This document shows positions 1 to 6,924 of a DNA stretch of 11,662 nucleotides, piece after piece (the first letter of the stretch is position 1; each line of letters opens with the position of its first letter). Below the pieces are notes generated by a model. It was not told where the DNA came from. It saw nothing but the letters and a program-made list of their open reading frames with translations, and did not search any database. This stretch comes from DASWTL01 sp036402155 (GTDB lineage: Bacteria > Bacteroidota > Bacteroidia > Sphingobacteriales > Sphingobacteriaceae), in the NCBI GenBank assembly GCA_036402155.1, contig DASWTL010000207.1, positions 1-11,662 of the forward strand, given 5' to 3'. The position numbers and the translations under genes are program-made.

Positions 1-638
1 CCAAGAAAGTTTTTTGAGTAAGAGTATTTTTTACCACTTAGTGTATTTGTTCGAAAAAATAAAGGCCAGCTGGGTAGTCGTCCACGCCCTGCTTTAGTTA
101 GCGCGGTTTCAATACCAACAGCATCTCCTTCATAAAACCAGGGGGGGAGCGTAACACCAAAAATGGCCAGGCCCAGGCCCTCCAAAAATGGGCGTCTTAG
201 GTGGCCCGTTAGTTTGTCAAATTGTACTACATGCCTAAGCTCATGAATCGCCAAACTATTTAACCAATCCTGGTAATCAAACTCCTGGGGTGGGGTGGTA
301 AAGAATTCTGACCGGCGGGGTGCAAGCTGTACAAATCCATTAGATGAAGTACTCTGATTTTGTAATATGATCGAGATCTTTCTGGGTTGTTTCCCCAGAC
401 TCTTGCTTGCCTTTACTATTAAGAGGTCAAGCGTATTTGCCATTCTGTGTGCTTCAGTTTCGAATTCGGTAGGGTAGATGATTTGAAAATGTGAAGTGTG
501 AATTTGTCGCCATTTTAGGGATGGGGGATTTTGCTCGCTATCGAAAAGCTGACCAAAAACCGGTAGTGAATTAAATATTAATATAAATAATGTTAGTATG
601 TTGATAAATAAATTGTTATGAAGTATTTTTAAGCGCAT
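1..638 (-). CDS. Exported protein with HELRH zinc-protease-like motif (N-terminal part, runs off the left edge)
   Basis: I translated this open frame from the ATG at 638 down to base 1, giving 212 codons with no stop. It is the N-terminal part of a longer protein. Residues 1-30 look like a signal peptide: a Lys/Arg-containing start, a hydrophobic core around 11-28 and a likely cleavage near VFGQ, so the product is probably periplasmic, outer-membrane or secreted. Residues 132-136 read HELRH, a match to the HExxH zinc-protease signature, and 34 residues later comes WFYEGDA with Glu170, placed like the third zinc ligand of gluzincins. Large Bacteroidota proteins with this kind of N-terminal domain often continue into beta-propeller repeats, but that part lies outside the window. 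No partner gene is visible; its 5' side is a 683-nt intergenic stretch. The frame is certain. The protease function is an inference from two motifs. Confidence 0.85.
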   Translation of the reverse strand, partial: MRLKILHNNLFINILTLFILIFNSLPVFGQLFDSEQNPPSLKWRQIHTSHFQIIYPTEFETEAHRMANTLDLLIVKASKSLGKQPRKISIILQNQSTSSNGFVQLAPRRSEFFTTPPQEFDYQDWLNSLAIHELRHVVQFDKLTGHLRRPFLEGLGLAIFGVTLPPWFYEGDAVGIETALTKAGRGRLPSWPLFFRTNTLSGKKYSYSKNFL

Positions 639-714
639 TTTTATTGATTGCTAATTTATTTAGTATTTAAAAGTCATTTATGGCTGAGTTATCTACTATT
701 CTTATTTACTTGAT

Positions 715-758
715 ACTATATAATTTCATGGTTTTTAATGATATATAAATTATATAGT
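715..758. repeat. 12-bp perfect inverted repeat, AT-rich
   Basis: ACTATATAATTT at 715-726 is exactly mirrored by AAATTATATAGT at 747-758, with a 20-nt spacer. It lies 77 nt upstream of the start of the exported-protein gene that reads to the left, so it could be an operator or a weak hairpin in its leader. The arms are almost pure A/T, so chance is a real alternative. Confidence 0.6.
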
Positions 759-1245
759 TGTTTACTGTTATTCGCTTTTTTTCTAAATATACGAATTAAA
801 ATCAGGTTATTCTGCCGGATGCTATGGTATATATAATTACACCGAAGGAATTTGCAGCTCAAGATTATTTCAATAGATTACCATTGTTGTGATGAAAGAA
901 GGAACTAGATTTTTTGGATTGGGCGTGATAGCTGTCCCTCGAATTTTAGATGATTTAACAGGGACGTCCGGGGACGTTAGGCAACTGTCTTTTTCGCAAG
1001 GATGAAAGTTCGCCGGGGATTATATTTGACAGGTAAAGTGGTTCTGTTTTTAGTATTATCATACCCATTGGCATTAGGTGGAATTTAGTTGAAACACTGG
1101 GGTAACTTATTTTTGGACCCGGTAACGGAGTCGGATTTATGTCCGGTTTTGGTCGAATGATCAGCGGCTATTTTCCTTAATTGATGTGATCGATCAACAA
1201 GGATTTCAGTGCTAAAATGATTGGTGTATTAGATCCGGTTTGTTC

Positions 1246-1285
1246 CGTGTGGTGGTTTTTTCGTGTGCGATTAATTAGCCACACG
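1246..1285. repeat. Competing inverted repeats downstream of the EamA permease gene
   Basis: CGTGTGG (1246-1252) pairs with CCACACG (1279-1285). A second copy, CGTGTG (1262-1267), can pair with the same CACACG (1280-1285), so the two hairpins exclude each other. The element lies about 37 nt beyond the stop of the minus-strand operon. On that strand it is followed by an A-run, not a U-run, so it is not a classical intrinsic terminator. Its role is unknown. Confidence 0.4.
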
Positions 1286-1321
1286 CGGCGGATAAATTGG
1301 AGCTTAGTGTATTTTATTTAA

Positions 1322-2233
1322 TTATCCAAGGGGTAGGGTTTTATTCAGCCTTCGTTTTTCGAGCTTGTTTTTAATGAACGGATGCAGAAAGATTGATGAT
1401 AAAATAACCACAGCTCCGGCATAGAATCCTGCCGTCATTTGCTCATTTTTTCCAAAGAAAATGAAAGCCAGTATGATCCCGTAAATCGGTTCCAGATTAG
1501 TTATTAAAGCCACCCTGAAGGCTGTTAAATGTTTCATCACCGAAACACCTGCAACGTACGCTATGGAGGTACAGATGATACCCAGAATCAGCAGATAAAT
1601 CGTGTCGGCAGTATTTAACTTCATAGAGGCGTTAAAACCGTTTGTTAAAAGCATGTAAACAGATATCCATACCCAGGCGCCAATAAGCTCATAAAAGCTG
1701 ATAATTGGAGCTGGGCGGTTCTGAACCTGCTTGGAATTAATAATGGAGAAAAGACTTCCGCAAAAGGCAGATAATAGTCCGAGAATGATACCGGTAGTAT
1801 ACCTGGTCTCGAATTTAAAAATAAGGTATATTCCAAAAATGATCATTAAACCGATGATAATTTCCAGTCGGGAAATCCTGGATTTTTTAAGTATCGGTTC
1901 AAGGATAGCAGTAAAAAGTGTGAGTGATGATAGGCAAACCATGCCTACAGAAACATTAGATGATTTAATAGACTGAAAAAACAATATCCAATGTGCACCG
2001 ACAATAGCACCTGTGAAAAATAATTTAAAAAATACTTCCCTTGTAATTTTGCGGGGTGTATCCGTAAATTTAAAGTAAATAAACAGTGTTATAAAGGCAA
2101 TCAGAACCCTGTACCATACTAAATGTACTGCAGTTATGGAGATCAGTACACCTAATATCCCTGTAAATCCCCATACCAAAACAGTAATATGAAGTGTGAT
2201 TAAACTTCTTTTTGGAGATACCTGGCCAGGCAT
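1322..2233 (-). CDS. EamA/DMT-family permease
   Basis: The 303-residue product is almost wholly hydrophobic, with about ten predicted membrane helices and short basic loops. This is the size and layout of drug/metabolite transporter (DMT) proteins built from two EamA repeats. The first repeat starts around LHITVLVWGFTG (residues 14-25) and a second similar block begins near residue 145 (TTGIILGLLSAFCGS). The C-terminus is a short Lys/Arg-rich cytoplasmic tail. These inner-membrane carriers export or import small metabolites; the substrate cannot be told from sequence. The ATG overlaps the TAA of the upstream permease gene by one base (TAATG), which suggests translational coupling as the last gene of the tgt operon. 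Family assignment is confident, substrate unknown. Confidence 0.93.
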   Translation of the reverse strand: MPGQVSPKRSLITLHITVLVWGFTGILGVLISITAVHLVWYRVLIAFITLFIYFKFTDTPRKITREVFFKLFFTGAIVGAHWILFFQSIKSSNVSVGMVCLSSLTLFTAILEPILKKSRISRLEIIIGLMIIFGIYLIFKFETRYTTGIILGLLSAFCGSLFSIINSKQVQNRPAPIISFYELIGAWVWISVYMLLTNGFNASMKLNTADTIYLLILGIICTSIAYVAGVSVMKHLTAFRVALITNLEPIYGIILAFIFFGKNEQMTAGFYAGAVVILSSIFLHPFIKNKLEKRRLNKTLPLG

Positions 2234-3312
2234 TATTTTGGCGCTTTCATTAGCAGATAAACACCCAGGCAGCCAAATATAATATTAGGGATAAATACTG
2301 CAACAATTGGCGGGAGGCCGCCTTTTAGTGCAAACATATTGGCGAACTGCATAGACAAGATGTAAGTAAAGCTGAAGAGTATTCCTAATCCAAGAGGCAA
2401 ACCTATTCCGCCCCGTACTTTTCTTGAAGAAAGTGAAACACCCATTAATGTTAATATAAATGATGCAAAAGGGTATACAAACCGCTTATACTTTTCAAGC
2501 TTCAGATCGGTCATGATACCGGTCCCCCTGATCTCTTCTTTGCGGATACGGTCATTAAGCTCGGTCATGCCCATAGCCTGGAAAATATTGTTATAAGTTT
2601 CAAAATCTTCCGGACGCATATCTAAAGTAGTATCTTTTTTTACACCTGCGATCAGGTTTTCTTTCAGTCCGTTGATCGTTCTAATCGAGTAATTTTCTAT
2701 ATTCCATTTCCTCTTAACCGAATCCCACGCTATCCGGTCAGCTACTAATTTCTCTTTAAGTTCATCACCTGAAAATTTTTCGAGTGCGAATTTATACCCG
2801 ATATTATAGGTGTTATCAAAGTTTTCAATGTACACATAAGTATCCTTATCAAGCTGCATATGGGTATACAGCTTGGTGTTATTGTCATTCGGATCGATAT
2901 AAATATTTTCAAAATCAATTTTTAATTTATTGGTTTTGGGGATAATAAAAATATTAGAAAGGAGCGAAAACAGGAAAATGATGAAGGATGCTATAAAATA
3001 GGGGCGCAAAAACCTTCCAAAACTTACACCACCGCTTAAAATTGGTACTATTTCAGTTTGGTCGGCCATTTTGGCTGTAAAGAAAATAACAGCAATGAAA
3101 TTTATTAACGGGGATAACAGGTTAATATAGAAAGGAATGGCGCCGGTATAAAACTCGAATACAATCTTTTCGAGCGGTGCATTATATCGTAAAAAGTTGT
3201 CTAAATGCTCCGATACATCAAAAATTACGAAAATAACAATAAAAATTGCCAGGGTAAACACATAGGTTCCCAGGTATTTTTTAATGATGTACCAGTCGAT
3301 TATTTTTATCAT
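2233..3312 (-). CDS. LptF/LptG (YjgP/YjgQ) family LPS-transport permease
   Basis: The 359-residue product has the LptF/LptG architecture. Three N-terminal membrane helices come first (about 13-35, 55-80, 100-125), then a soluble periplasmic region (about 130-265) expected to form the beta-jellyroll, then three C-terminal helices (about 275-357). The opening IIDWYIIKKYLGTYVFTLAI is typical of the family. In the known system LptF and LptG sit with the ATPase LptB in the inner membrane and pull LPS towards LptC and the LptA bridge. The sequence alone does not separate LptF from LptG; the N-terminus feels closer to LptG. It starts 4 nt after the tgt stop, and its own stop overlaps the next ATG. 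Neither lptB nor a second permease gene is present nearby, as is common when these genes are dispersed. Confidence 0.93.
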   Translation of the reverse strand: MIKIIDWYIIKKYLGTYVFTLAIFIVIFVIFDVSEHLDNFLRYNAPLEKIVFEFYTGAIPFYINLLSPLINFIAVIFFTAKMADQTEIVPILSGGVSFGRFLRPYFIASFIIFLFSLLSNIFIIPKTNKLKIDFENIYIDPNDNNTKLYTHMQLDKDTYVYIENFDNTYNIGYKFALEKFSGDELKEKLVADRIAWDSVKRKWNIENYSIRTINGLKENLIAGVKKDTTLDMRPEDFETYNNIFQAMGMTELNDRIRKEEIRGTGIMTDLKLEKYKRFVYPFASFILTLMGVSLSSRKVRGGIGLPLGLGILFSFTYILSMQFANMFALKGGLPPIVAVFIPNIIFGCLGVYLLMKAPK

Positions 3313-3316
3313 TTAG

Positions 3317-4447
3317 TTACAGACGTTGTGATACCTGCTTAACCATACGTTCTTTCCAGTCATAAAATTCGCCGGAAATTATCTTATTACGAGCCTCAGT
3401 TACTAACCACAGATAAAAGTGAAGGTTATGTAACGTGGCGATCTGTGCACCCAGTATTTCCTTTGCATGTACCAGATGACGAAGATACGCTTTAGAATAG
3501 TTACGGTCTGCAAACAGATCACTATCTTCCTCTATAGCAGAGAAATCATCTTTCCATTTTTCATTGCGGATATTAATAATACCGTTTTTGGTGAACAGCA
3601 TTCCGTTACGGGCGTTTCTTGTGGGCATTACGCAGTCAAACATATCCACTCCTAACGCAATATTTTCAAGAATATTTACCGGCGTACCCACACCCATCAG
3701 GTATCTGGGTTTATCCACCGGAAGAATATCACAAACGAGTTGTGTCATTTCATACATCTCTTCTGCAGGTTCCCCAACTGATAGGCCGCCAATGGCATTT
3801 CCTTCACGTTCAAATGAAGCAATAACTTCTGCCGACTGTTTTCGCAGATCTTTATATACGGATCCCTGCACAATCGGGAAGAGGGTTTGGGAATAGCCAT
3901 ATTTAGGCTCCGTTTCATCGAAGCGGTTGCAGCATCGCTTTAACCATCTGTGGGTCATTTCTATTGATCTTCTGGCGTAGCCATAATCGCAGGGGTATGG
4001 AGTACACTCATCAAAAGCCATAATTATATCGGCGCCAATGGTACGCTGAATATCCATTACACCTTCGGGTGTAAACAGGTGCTTTGAGCCATCAATATGT
4101 GAACGAAAAGTTACTCCCTCTTCTTTTATCTTTCTTACTTCTGCTAATGAATATACCTGGTACCCGCCGCTGTCTGTTAATATGGGTTTGTTCCATCCAT
4201 TGAATTTGTGCAGGCCGCCTGCTTTTTCCAGAACATCTAAACCGGGGCGTAAATATAAATGGTAGGTGTTTCCAAGTATGATCTGGGCCTTAATATCTTC
4301 ATCCAGTTCGCGCTGATGCACTGCCTTTACTGATCCAGCTGTACCAACAGGCATAAAAATCGGTGTTTTTATGATGCCATGATCCGTAGTGATTTCCCCA
4401 GCCCGTGCCTTCGTTAATTTGTCTGAGACCTCTAATTTAAATTTCAT
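3317..4447 (-). CDS. tgt: tRNA-guanine transglycosylase (queuine tRNA-ribosyltransferase)
   Basis: Tgt swaps guanine-34 in the anticodon of GUN tRNAs (Asp, Asn, His, Tyr) for the queuosine precursor preQ1. The 376-residue length is normal. Visible are the general acid/base Asp92 in TDSGGYQ, the pocket residues around DECTP (146-150), the GGLSVGEP loop (220-227) with the Val typical of bacterial preQ1 enzymes, and the nucleophile Asp271 in MFDCVMPTRNARNG. The family's zinc site is altered. Where Zymomonas and E. coli Tgt have the CxCxxC cysteines, this protein has Ser309, Leu311 and Asp314, while the fourth ligand His340 (TLHNL) remains. The fold is probably held another way; I believe this occurs in related Bacteroidota but could not check. 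It is the first gene of the operon, with a good promoter match just upstream. Confidence 0.97.
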   Translation of the reverse strand: MKFKLEVSDKLTKARAGEITTDHGIIKTPIFMPVGTAGSVKAVHQRELDEDIKAQIILGNTYHLYLRPGLDVLEKAGGLHKFNGWNKPILTDSGGYQVYSLAEVRKIKEEGVTFRSHIDGSKHLFTPEGVMDIQRTIGADIIMAFDECTPYPCDYGYARRSIEMTHRWLKRCCNRFDETEPKYGYSQTLFPIVQGSVYKDLRKQSAEVIASFEREGNAIGGLSVGEPAEEMYEMTQLVCDILPVDKPRYLMGVGTPVNILENIALGVDMFDCVMPTRNARNGMLFTKNGIINIRNEKWKDDFSAIEEDSDLFADRNYSKAYLRHLVHAKEILGAQIATLHNLHFYLWLVTEARNKIISGEFYDWKERMVKQVSQRL

Positions 4448-4475
4448 GCGTATTCATGTTGGGGAGAAATAGCTG

Positions 4476-4483
4476 CAAAAATA
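4476..4483 (-). promoter_or_regulatory. Candidate Bacteroidota -7 promoter element for tgt
   Basis: Read on the minus strand this is TATTTTTG followed by C, an exact match to the Bacteroidota -7 consensus TAnnTTTG. It lies 28 nt upstream of the tgt ATG, giving an expected leader of about 20 nt. No clear TTG -33 element sits at the right distance, and the octamer is AT-rich, so this is a candidate only. Confidence 0.45.
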
Positions 4484-4545
4484 GTAAAATGCAATCTTTA
4501 CAGGTTTCTTATTTTATTAGGGATGTAAATGTTAGTTAAAAATCA

Positions 4546-4553
4546 GAACTTTG
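4546..4553 (+). promoter_or_regulatory. Candidate -7 promoter element for the GT2-sigma-rsmG-dprA operon
   Basis: GAACTTTG, followed by CGC, matches the Bacteroidota TAnnTTTG element except for its first base. It ends 22 nt before the TTG start at 4576, a plausible leader length. No strong -33 TTG is seen. It is divergent from the tgt candidate, and the two lie within 80 nt of each other. Confidence 0.35.
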
Positions 4554-4575
4554 CGCTTCATTAAAAAAGCAGGAT

Positions 4576-5697
4576 TTGGTAGATCTGTTATACATTATTG
4601 TTTTTGTTTTATTCCAGTTAAGCTTTCTTCTGCAGCTTTATTACGCATTTGTAGTCCATAAGCGGCTTTTCAATTATAAAGTTAATGGTCAACTGACCGA
4701 TGTTGTTAATCCTGTTTCCATTATAATATGTGCCAGAAATGAGCAAAATAACCTCCAAGACAATCTACCGTCTATTTTAGAACAGGATTATCAGGATTTT
4801 GAAGTTGTAGTAGTAAATGATTGTTCTGTTGATGATTCACACCTTGTGTTAAGGGATCTTTCTGCAAAATATAAGCATTTGAAGGTTGTAGCGATTAGTG
4901 AGCATGAACGCTTTAAACATGGCAAAAAATTTGCCGTTACCCTGGGAATTAAAGCTGCAAGAAATGAATTTCTGCTTTTCACGGATGCTGATTGCAGGCC
5001 ATCCTCGGCATTATGGCTGAAAAGGATGCAGCAGCACTTTGCGGATGAGCGTACTGAAATTATATTAGGGTATTCACCATATCAGCGCTTAAGTGGCTTT
5101 GTTAATATGCTGATCAGGTTTGAAACATTTTTCACGGCATTAAACTATCTTGCATTTGCTTTGCATGGTACGCCTTATATGGGCGTAGGCAGGAATATGG
5201 CTTATAAGAAGTCTCTTTTTTTCCGCGGAAAGGGATTTGCTGCTCATATGCATATTCCATCTGGCGATGATGATCTCTTTGTAAATCAAAACGCAACCGC
5301 CTTTAATACAGTTATAGAAATCCACCCTGACAGCCATGTTTGGAGCGAACCCAAAAAAACGTTTTCTGAATATTTTACACAGAAATTACGTCATCTGGGA
5401 GCCGGAAAGGCATATAAAAAAGCGCATCAGAAGATGCTGACCATCCAGTCGGCATCAGCAATTGGGTTTTATATTTTCCTTTTTTGTTTGATCATTCTTC
5501 AGGCGCAATGGTACCTGATTTTACCTGCATATTTAATCAGACTTGGCGTATTATGGTTTATATACCGTCCTGTATTTAAAAAGCTTGGTTATCCTGATTT
5601 GGCCTGGTGGCTTCCCGTTTTCGATTTCATTTACTATTTTTATATTCTTGCTCTCAGCATCATTACGTTATTCAAGAAGAAAGTTAGATGGAAGTAA
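4576..5697 (+). CDS. Membrane-anchored GT2-family glycosyltransferase
   Basis: The 373-residue protein has an N-terminal membrane helix (about 4-27), a GT-A catalytic domain and two or three C-terminal helices (about 293-330 and 345-366). The family 2 signs are VSIIICARNEQNN (47-59), the nucleotide-binding VVVVNDCSVDDS (77-88), the metal-binding DxD in TDADC (Asp137, Asp139), an acidic SGDDD (229-233) where the catalytic base is expected, and QKLRHL (269-274), which fits the (Q/R)xxRW-type motif. It would transfer sugar from an activated donor to an acceptor at the cytoplasmic face of the inner membrane; donor and acceptor cannot be told. The start must be TTG: the frame is closed upstream by a stop at 4537 and there is no ATG before the catalytic domain. 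Its last 10 bases overlap the sigma factor gene. Confidence 0.92.
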   Translation: MVDLLYIIVFVLFQLSFLLQLYYAFVVHKRLFNYKVNGQLTDVVNPVSIIICARNEQNNLQDNLPSILEQDYQDFEVVVVNDCSVDDSHLVLRDLSAKYKHLKVVAISEHERFKHGKKFAVTLGIKAARNEFLLFTDADCRPSSALWLKRMQQHFADERTEIILGYSPYQRLSGFVNMLIRFETFFTALNYLAFALHGTPYMGVGRNMAYKKSLFFRGKGFAAHMHIPSGDDDLFVNQNATAFNTVIEIHPDSHVWSEPKKTFSEYFTQKLRHLGAGKAYKKAHQKMLTIQSASAIGFYIFLFCLIILQAQWYLILPAYLIRLGVLWFIYRPVFKKLGYPDLAWWLPVFDFIYYFYILALSIITLFKKKVRWK

Positions 5698-6302
5698 ATC
5701 CGAATTTTTCTGCAAATGCTAAAAATGACTTCGGCCTTGTAAACAGGGCTAAAGACGGTGATCAGAAAGCATATGCAGATCTCATGCAGCGTTATAAAGA
5801 TTCCATTTATTTTATGGCTCTTAAAATGGTAAATAACAAGGACGATGCCATGGATCTCACAGTGGAGACATTTGGGAAGGCGTTTGAAAATCTAGAAAAA
5901 TATAAGCCCGATTTCGCCTTCAGCACCTGGTTATTCCGGATTGCTACCAATAATTGTATTGATTTTATCCGGAAAAAAAGGATAAGTCTGGTATCAATTG
6001 ATACGTTAAACGATGATGGTGGTGAGGAACGGCCGCTGCAGATTAAATCGGATACATTAAACCCTGAAGAGGAATCAATAAAGCGGCAGCAGAGTAAAGA
6101 GTTAAAGGATATTGTCGATAAATTGCCTCAAAGGTATCGTACACTTATTGTTTTGCGATATTTTGATGAGCTATCGTATGAGGAAATTGCAAAACAGCTT
6201 GATTTGCCGTTAGGAACAGTTAAAGCCCAGTTATTCCGTGCAAGAGACCTTTTATCAAATGTTATTAACCGAAGAAAGAAGAACTCAAGCAGTGACTTCT
6301 GA
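5688..6302 (+). CDS. ECF (RpoE-like) sigma-70 family RNA polymerase sigma factor
   Basis: The 204-residue product has the two domains of an ECF sigma factor. Region 2 (about 25-97) includes DAMDLTVETFGKAF and the -10 recognition stretch STWLFRIATNNCIDFIRKK. An acidic linker follows (about 105-135). Region 4 (about 138-192) has LPQRYRTLIVLRYFDELSYEEIA and the helix-turn-helix LPLGTVKAQLFRAR. It would direct RNA polymerase to a specific promoter set. The ATG at 5688 lies inside the end of the glycosyltransferase gene, and its TGA overlaps the proposed rsmG start, so translation is likely coupled on both sides. No anti-sigma gene (FecR-like or zinc-finger) is adjacent, unlike the many Bacteroidota ECF sigmas paired with FecR and SusC-type genes. 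It may be regulated by transcription level or an unlinked partner. Target genes unknown. Confidence 0.95.
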   Translation: MEVNPNFSANAKNDFGLVNRAKDGDQKAYADLMQRYKDSIYFMALKMVNNKDDAMDLTVETFGKAFENLEKYKPDFAFSTWLFRIATNNCIDFIRKKRISLVSIDTLNDDGGEERPLQIKSDTLNPEEESIKRQQSKELKDIVDKLPQRYRTLIVLRYFDELSYEEIAKQLDLPLGTVKAQLFRARDLLSNVINRRKKNSSSDF

Positions 6303-6924
6303 TCTTATTTTAAAATATTTTCCGGATCTTACACCGGACCAAAAGCAAAAGTTTGATAAACTGGATGAGCTTTACCGGTTTTGGAATGCGCAAATCAATG
6401 TGATTTCAAGGAAAGACATCGATATGCTTTATCTTCATCACATATTGCATTCACTGGCTATAGCTAAAGTTGTGCAATTCTTACCCGGTGAAAATATAAT
6501 GGATGTAGGTACCGGGGGCGGATTTCCAGGTATTCCATTGGCCATTCTTTTTCCTCAAACTAATTTTCATCTGGTTGATTCTATAGGAAAAAAAATTAAG
6601 GTAGTGAAAGAGGTTTCGGCAGCTATTGGTTTAAAAAATCTGCGGGCAAGCCATGAACGTGCAGAGCAAATTCATGAAAAGTTCGACTTCATAATTTCAC
6701 GTGCCGTTACCCAGCTTAAAGATTTTTATCCGTGGGTTAGGGGGAAATTTAATAAAGAATCGAGGAATAAATTACCAAATGGCGTACTTTACCTGAAAGG
6801 CGGCGATCTGCAACAGGAAATAAAAGATGCGGGTTTAAAACAGGTACAGCAGTTTCCTATAAATGATTATTTTGCAGAAGATTTTTTCGATACCAAATAC
6901 GTGATCTATTTCCCAGCTCAATAA
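6292..6924 (+). CDS. rsmG: 16S rRNA (guanine-527-N7) methyltransferase RsmG
   Basis: RsmG (formerly GidB) methylates N7 of G527 in 16S rRNA using S-adenosylmethionine; its loss gives low-level streptomycin resistance in several bacteria. From the GTG at 6292 the protein has 210 residues, normal for the family. Motifs seen, numbered from that start, are NVISRKD (36-42), the SAM-binding DVGTGGGFPGIP (71-82), HLVDSIGKK (93-101) and FIISRAVTQL (133-142), all classic RsmG blocks. I chose GTG 6292 because related proteins start with a sequence like MTSDxILKYFP; the frame extends back to ATG 6259 and GTG 6238, which would only add residues read from inside the sigma gene. It overlaps the sigma gene by 11 nt and abuts dprA with no spacer. 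Function is confident, exact start is not. Confidence 0.95.
   Translation: MTSDLILKYFPDLTPDQKQKFDKLDELYRFWNAQINVISRKDIDMLYLHHILHSLAIAKVVQFLPGENIMDVGTGGGFPGIPLAILFPQTNFHLVDSIGKKIKVVKEVSAAIGLKNLRASHERAEQIHEKFDFIISRAVTQLKDFYPWVRGKFNKESRNKLPNGVLYLKGGDLQQEIKDAGLKQVQQFPINDYFAEDFFDTKYVIYFPAQ

Larger units (their letters stand above)
639..1321. other. Long gene-poor stretch with inverted repeats and possible gene remains
   Basis: There is no convincing intact gene here on either strand. Bases 639-790 are very AT-rich and hold a 12-bp perfect inverted repeat (715-758). Bases 830-1320 are richer in GC. They carry three short plus-strand frames in different phases: a 37-codon frame at 892-1005, a 28-codon hydrophobic frame at 1002-1088 sharing an ATGA overlap with it, and a Gly-rich frame at 1106-1180. 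Their hydrophobic content and succession could be a decayed membrane-protein gene broken by frameshifts, but I recognise no family. On the minus strand 955-1167 is also open without a good start. A 7-nt direct repeat with 10-nt period lies at 961-977, and alternative hairpins lie at 1246-1285. No clear terminator for the gene ending at 1322 can be seen. Confidence 0.5.

Noticed and set aside
955..1167. Open minus-strand frame of about 70 codons
   Set aside because: It lacks a start codon near its beginning, has Pro-rich unconvincing composition, and lies opposite the hydrophobic plus-strand frames.
6238..6291. N-terminal extension of RsmG from GTG 6238 or ATG 6259
   Set aside because: The extra residues are read out of frame from the conserved end of the sigma gene and do not resemble RsmG N-termini; GTG 6292 matches the family better.
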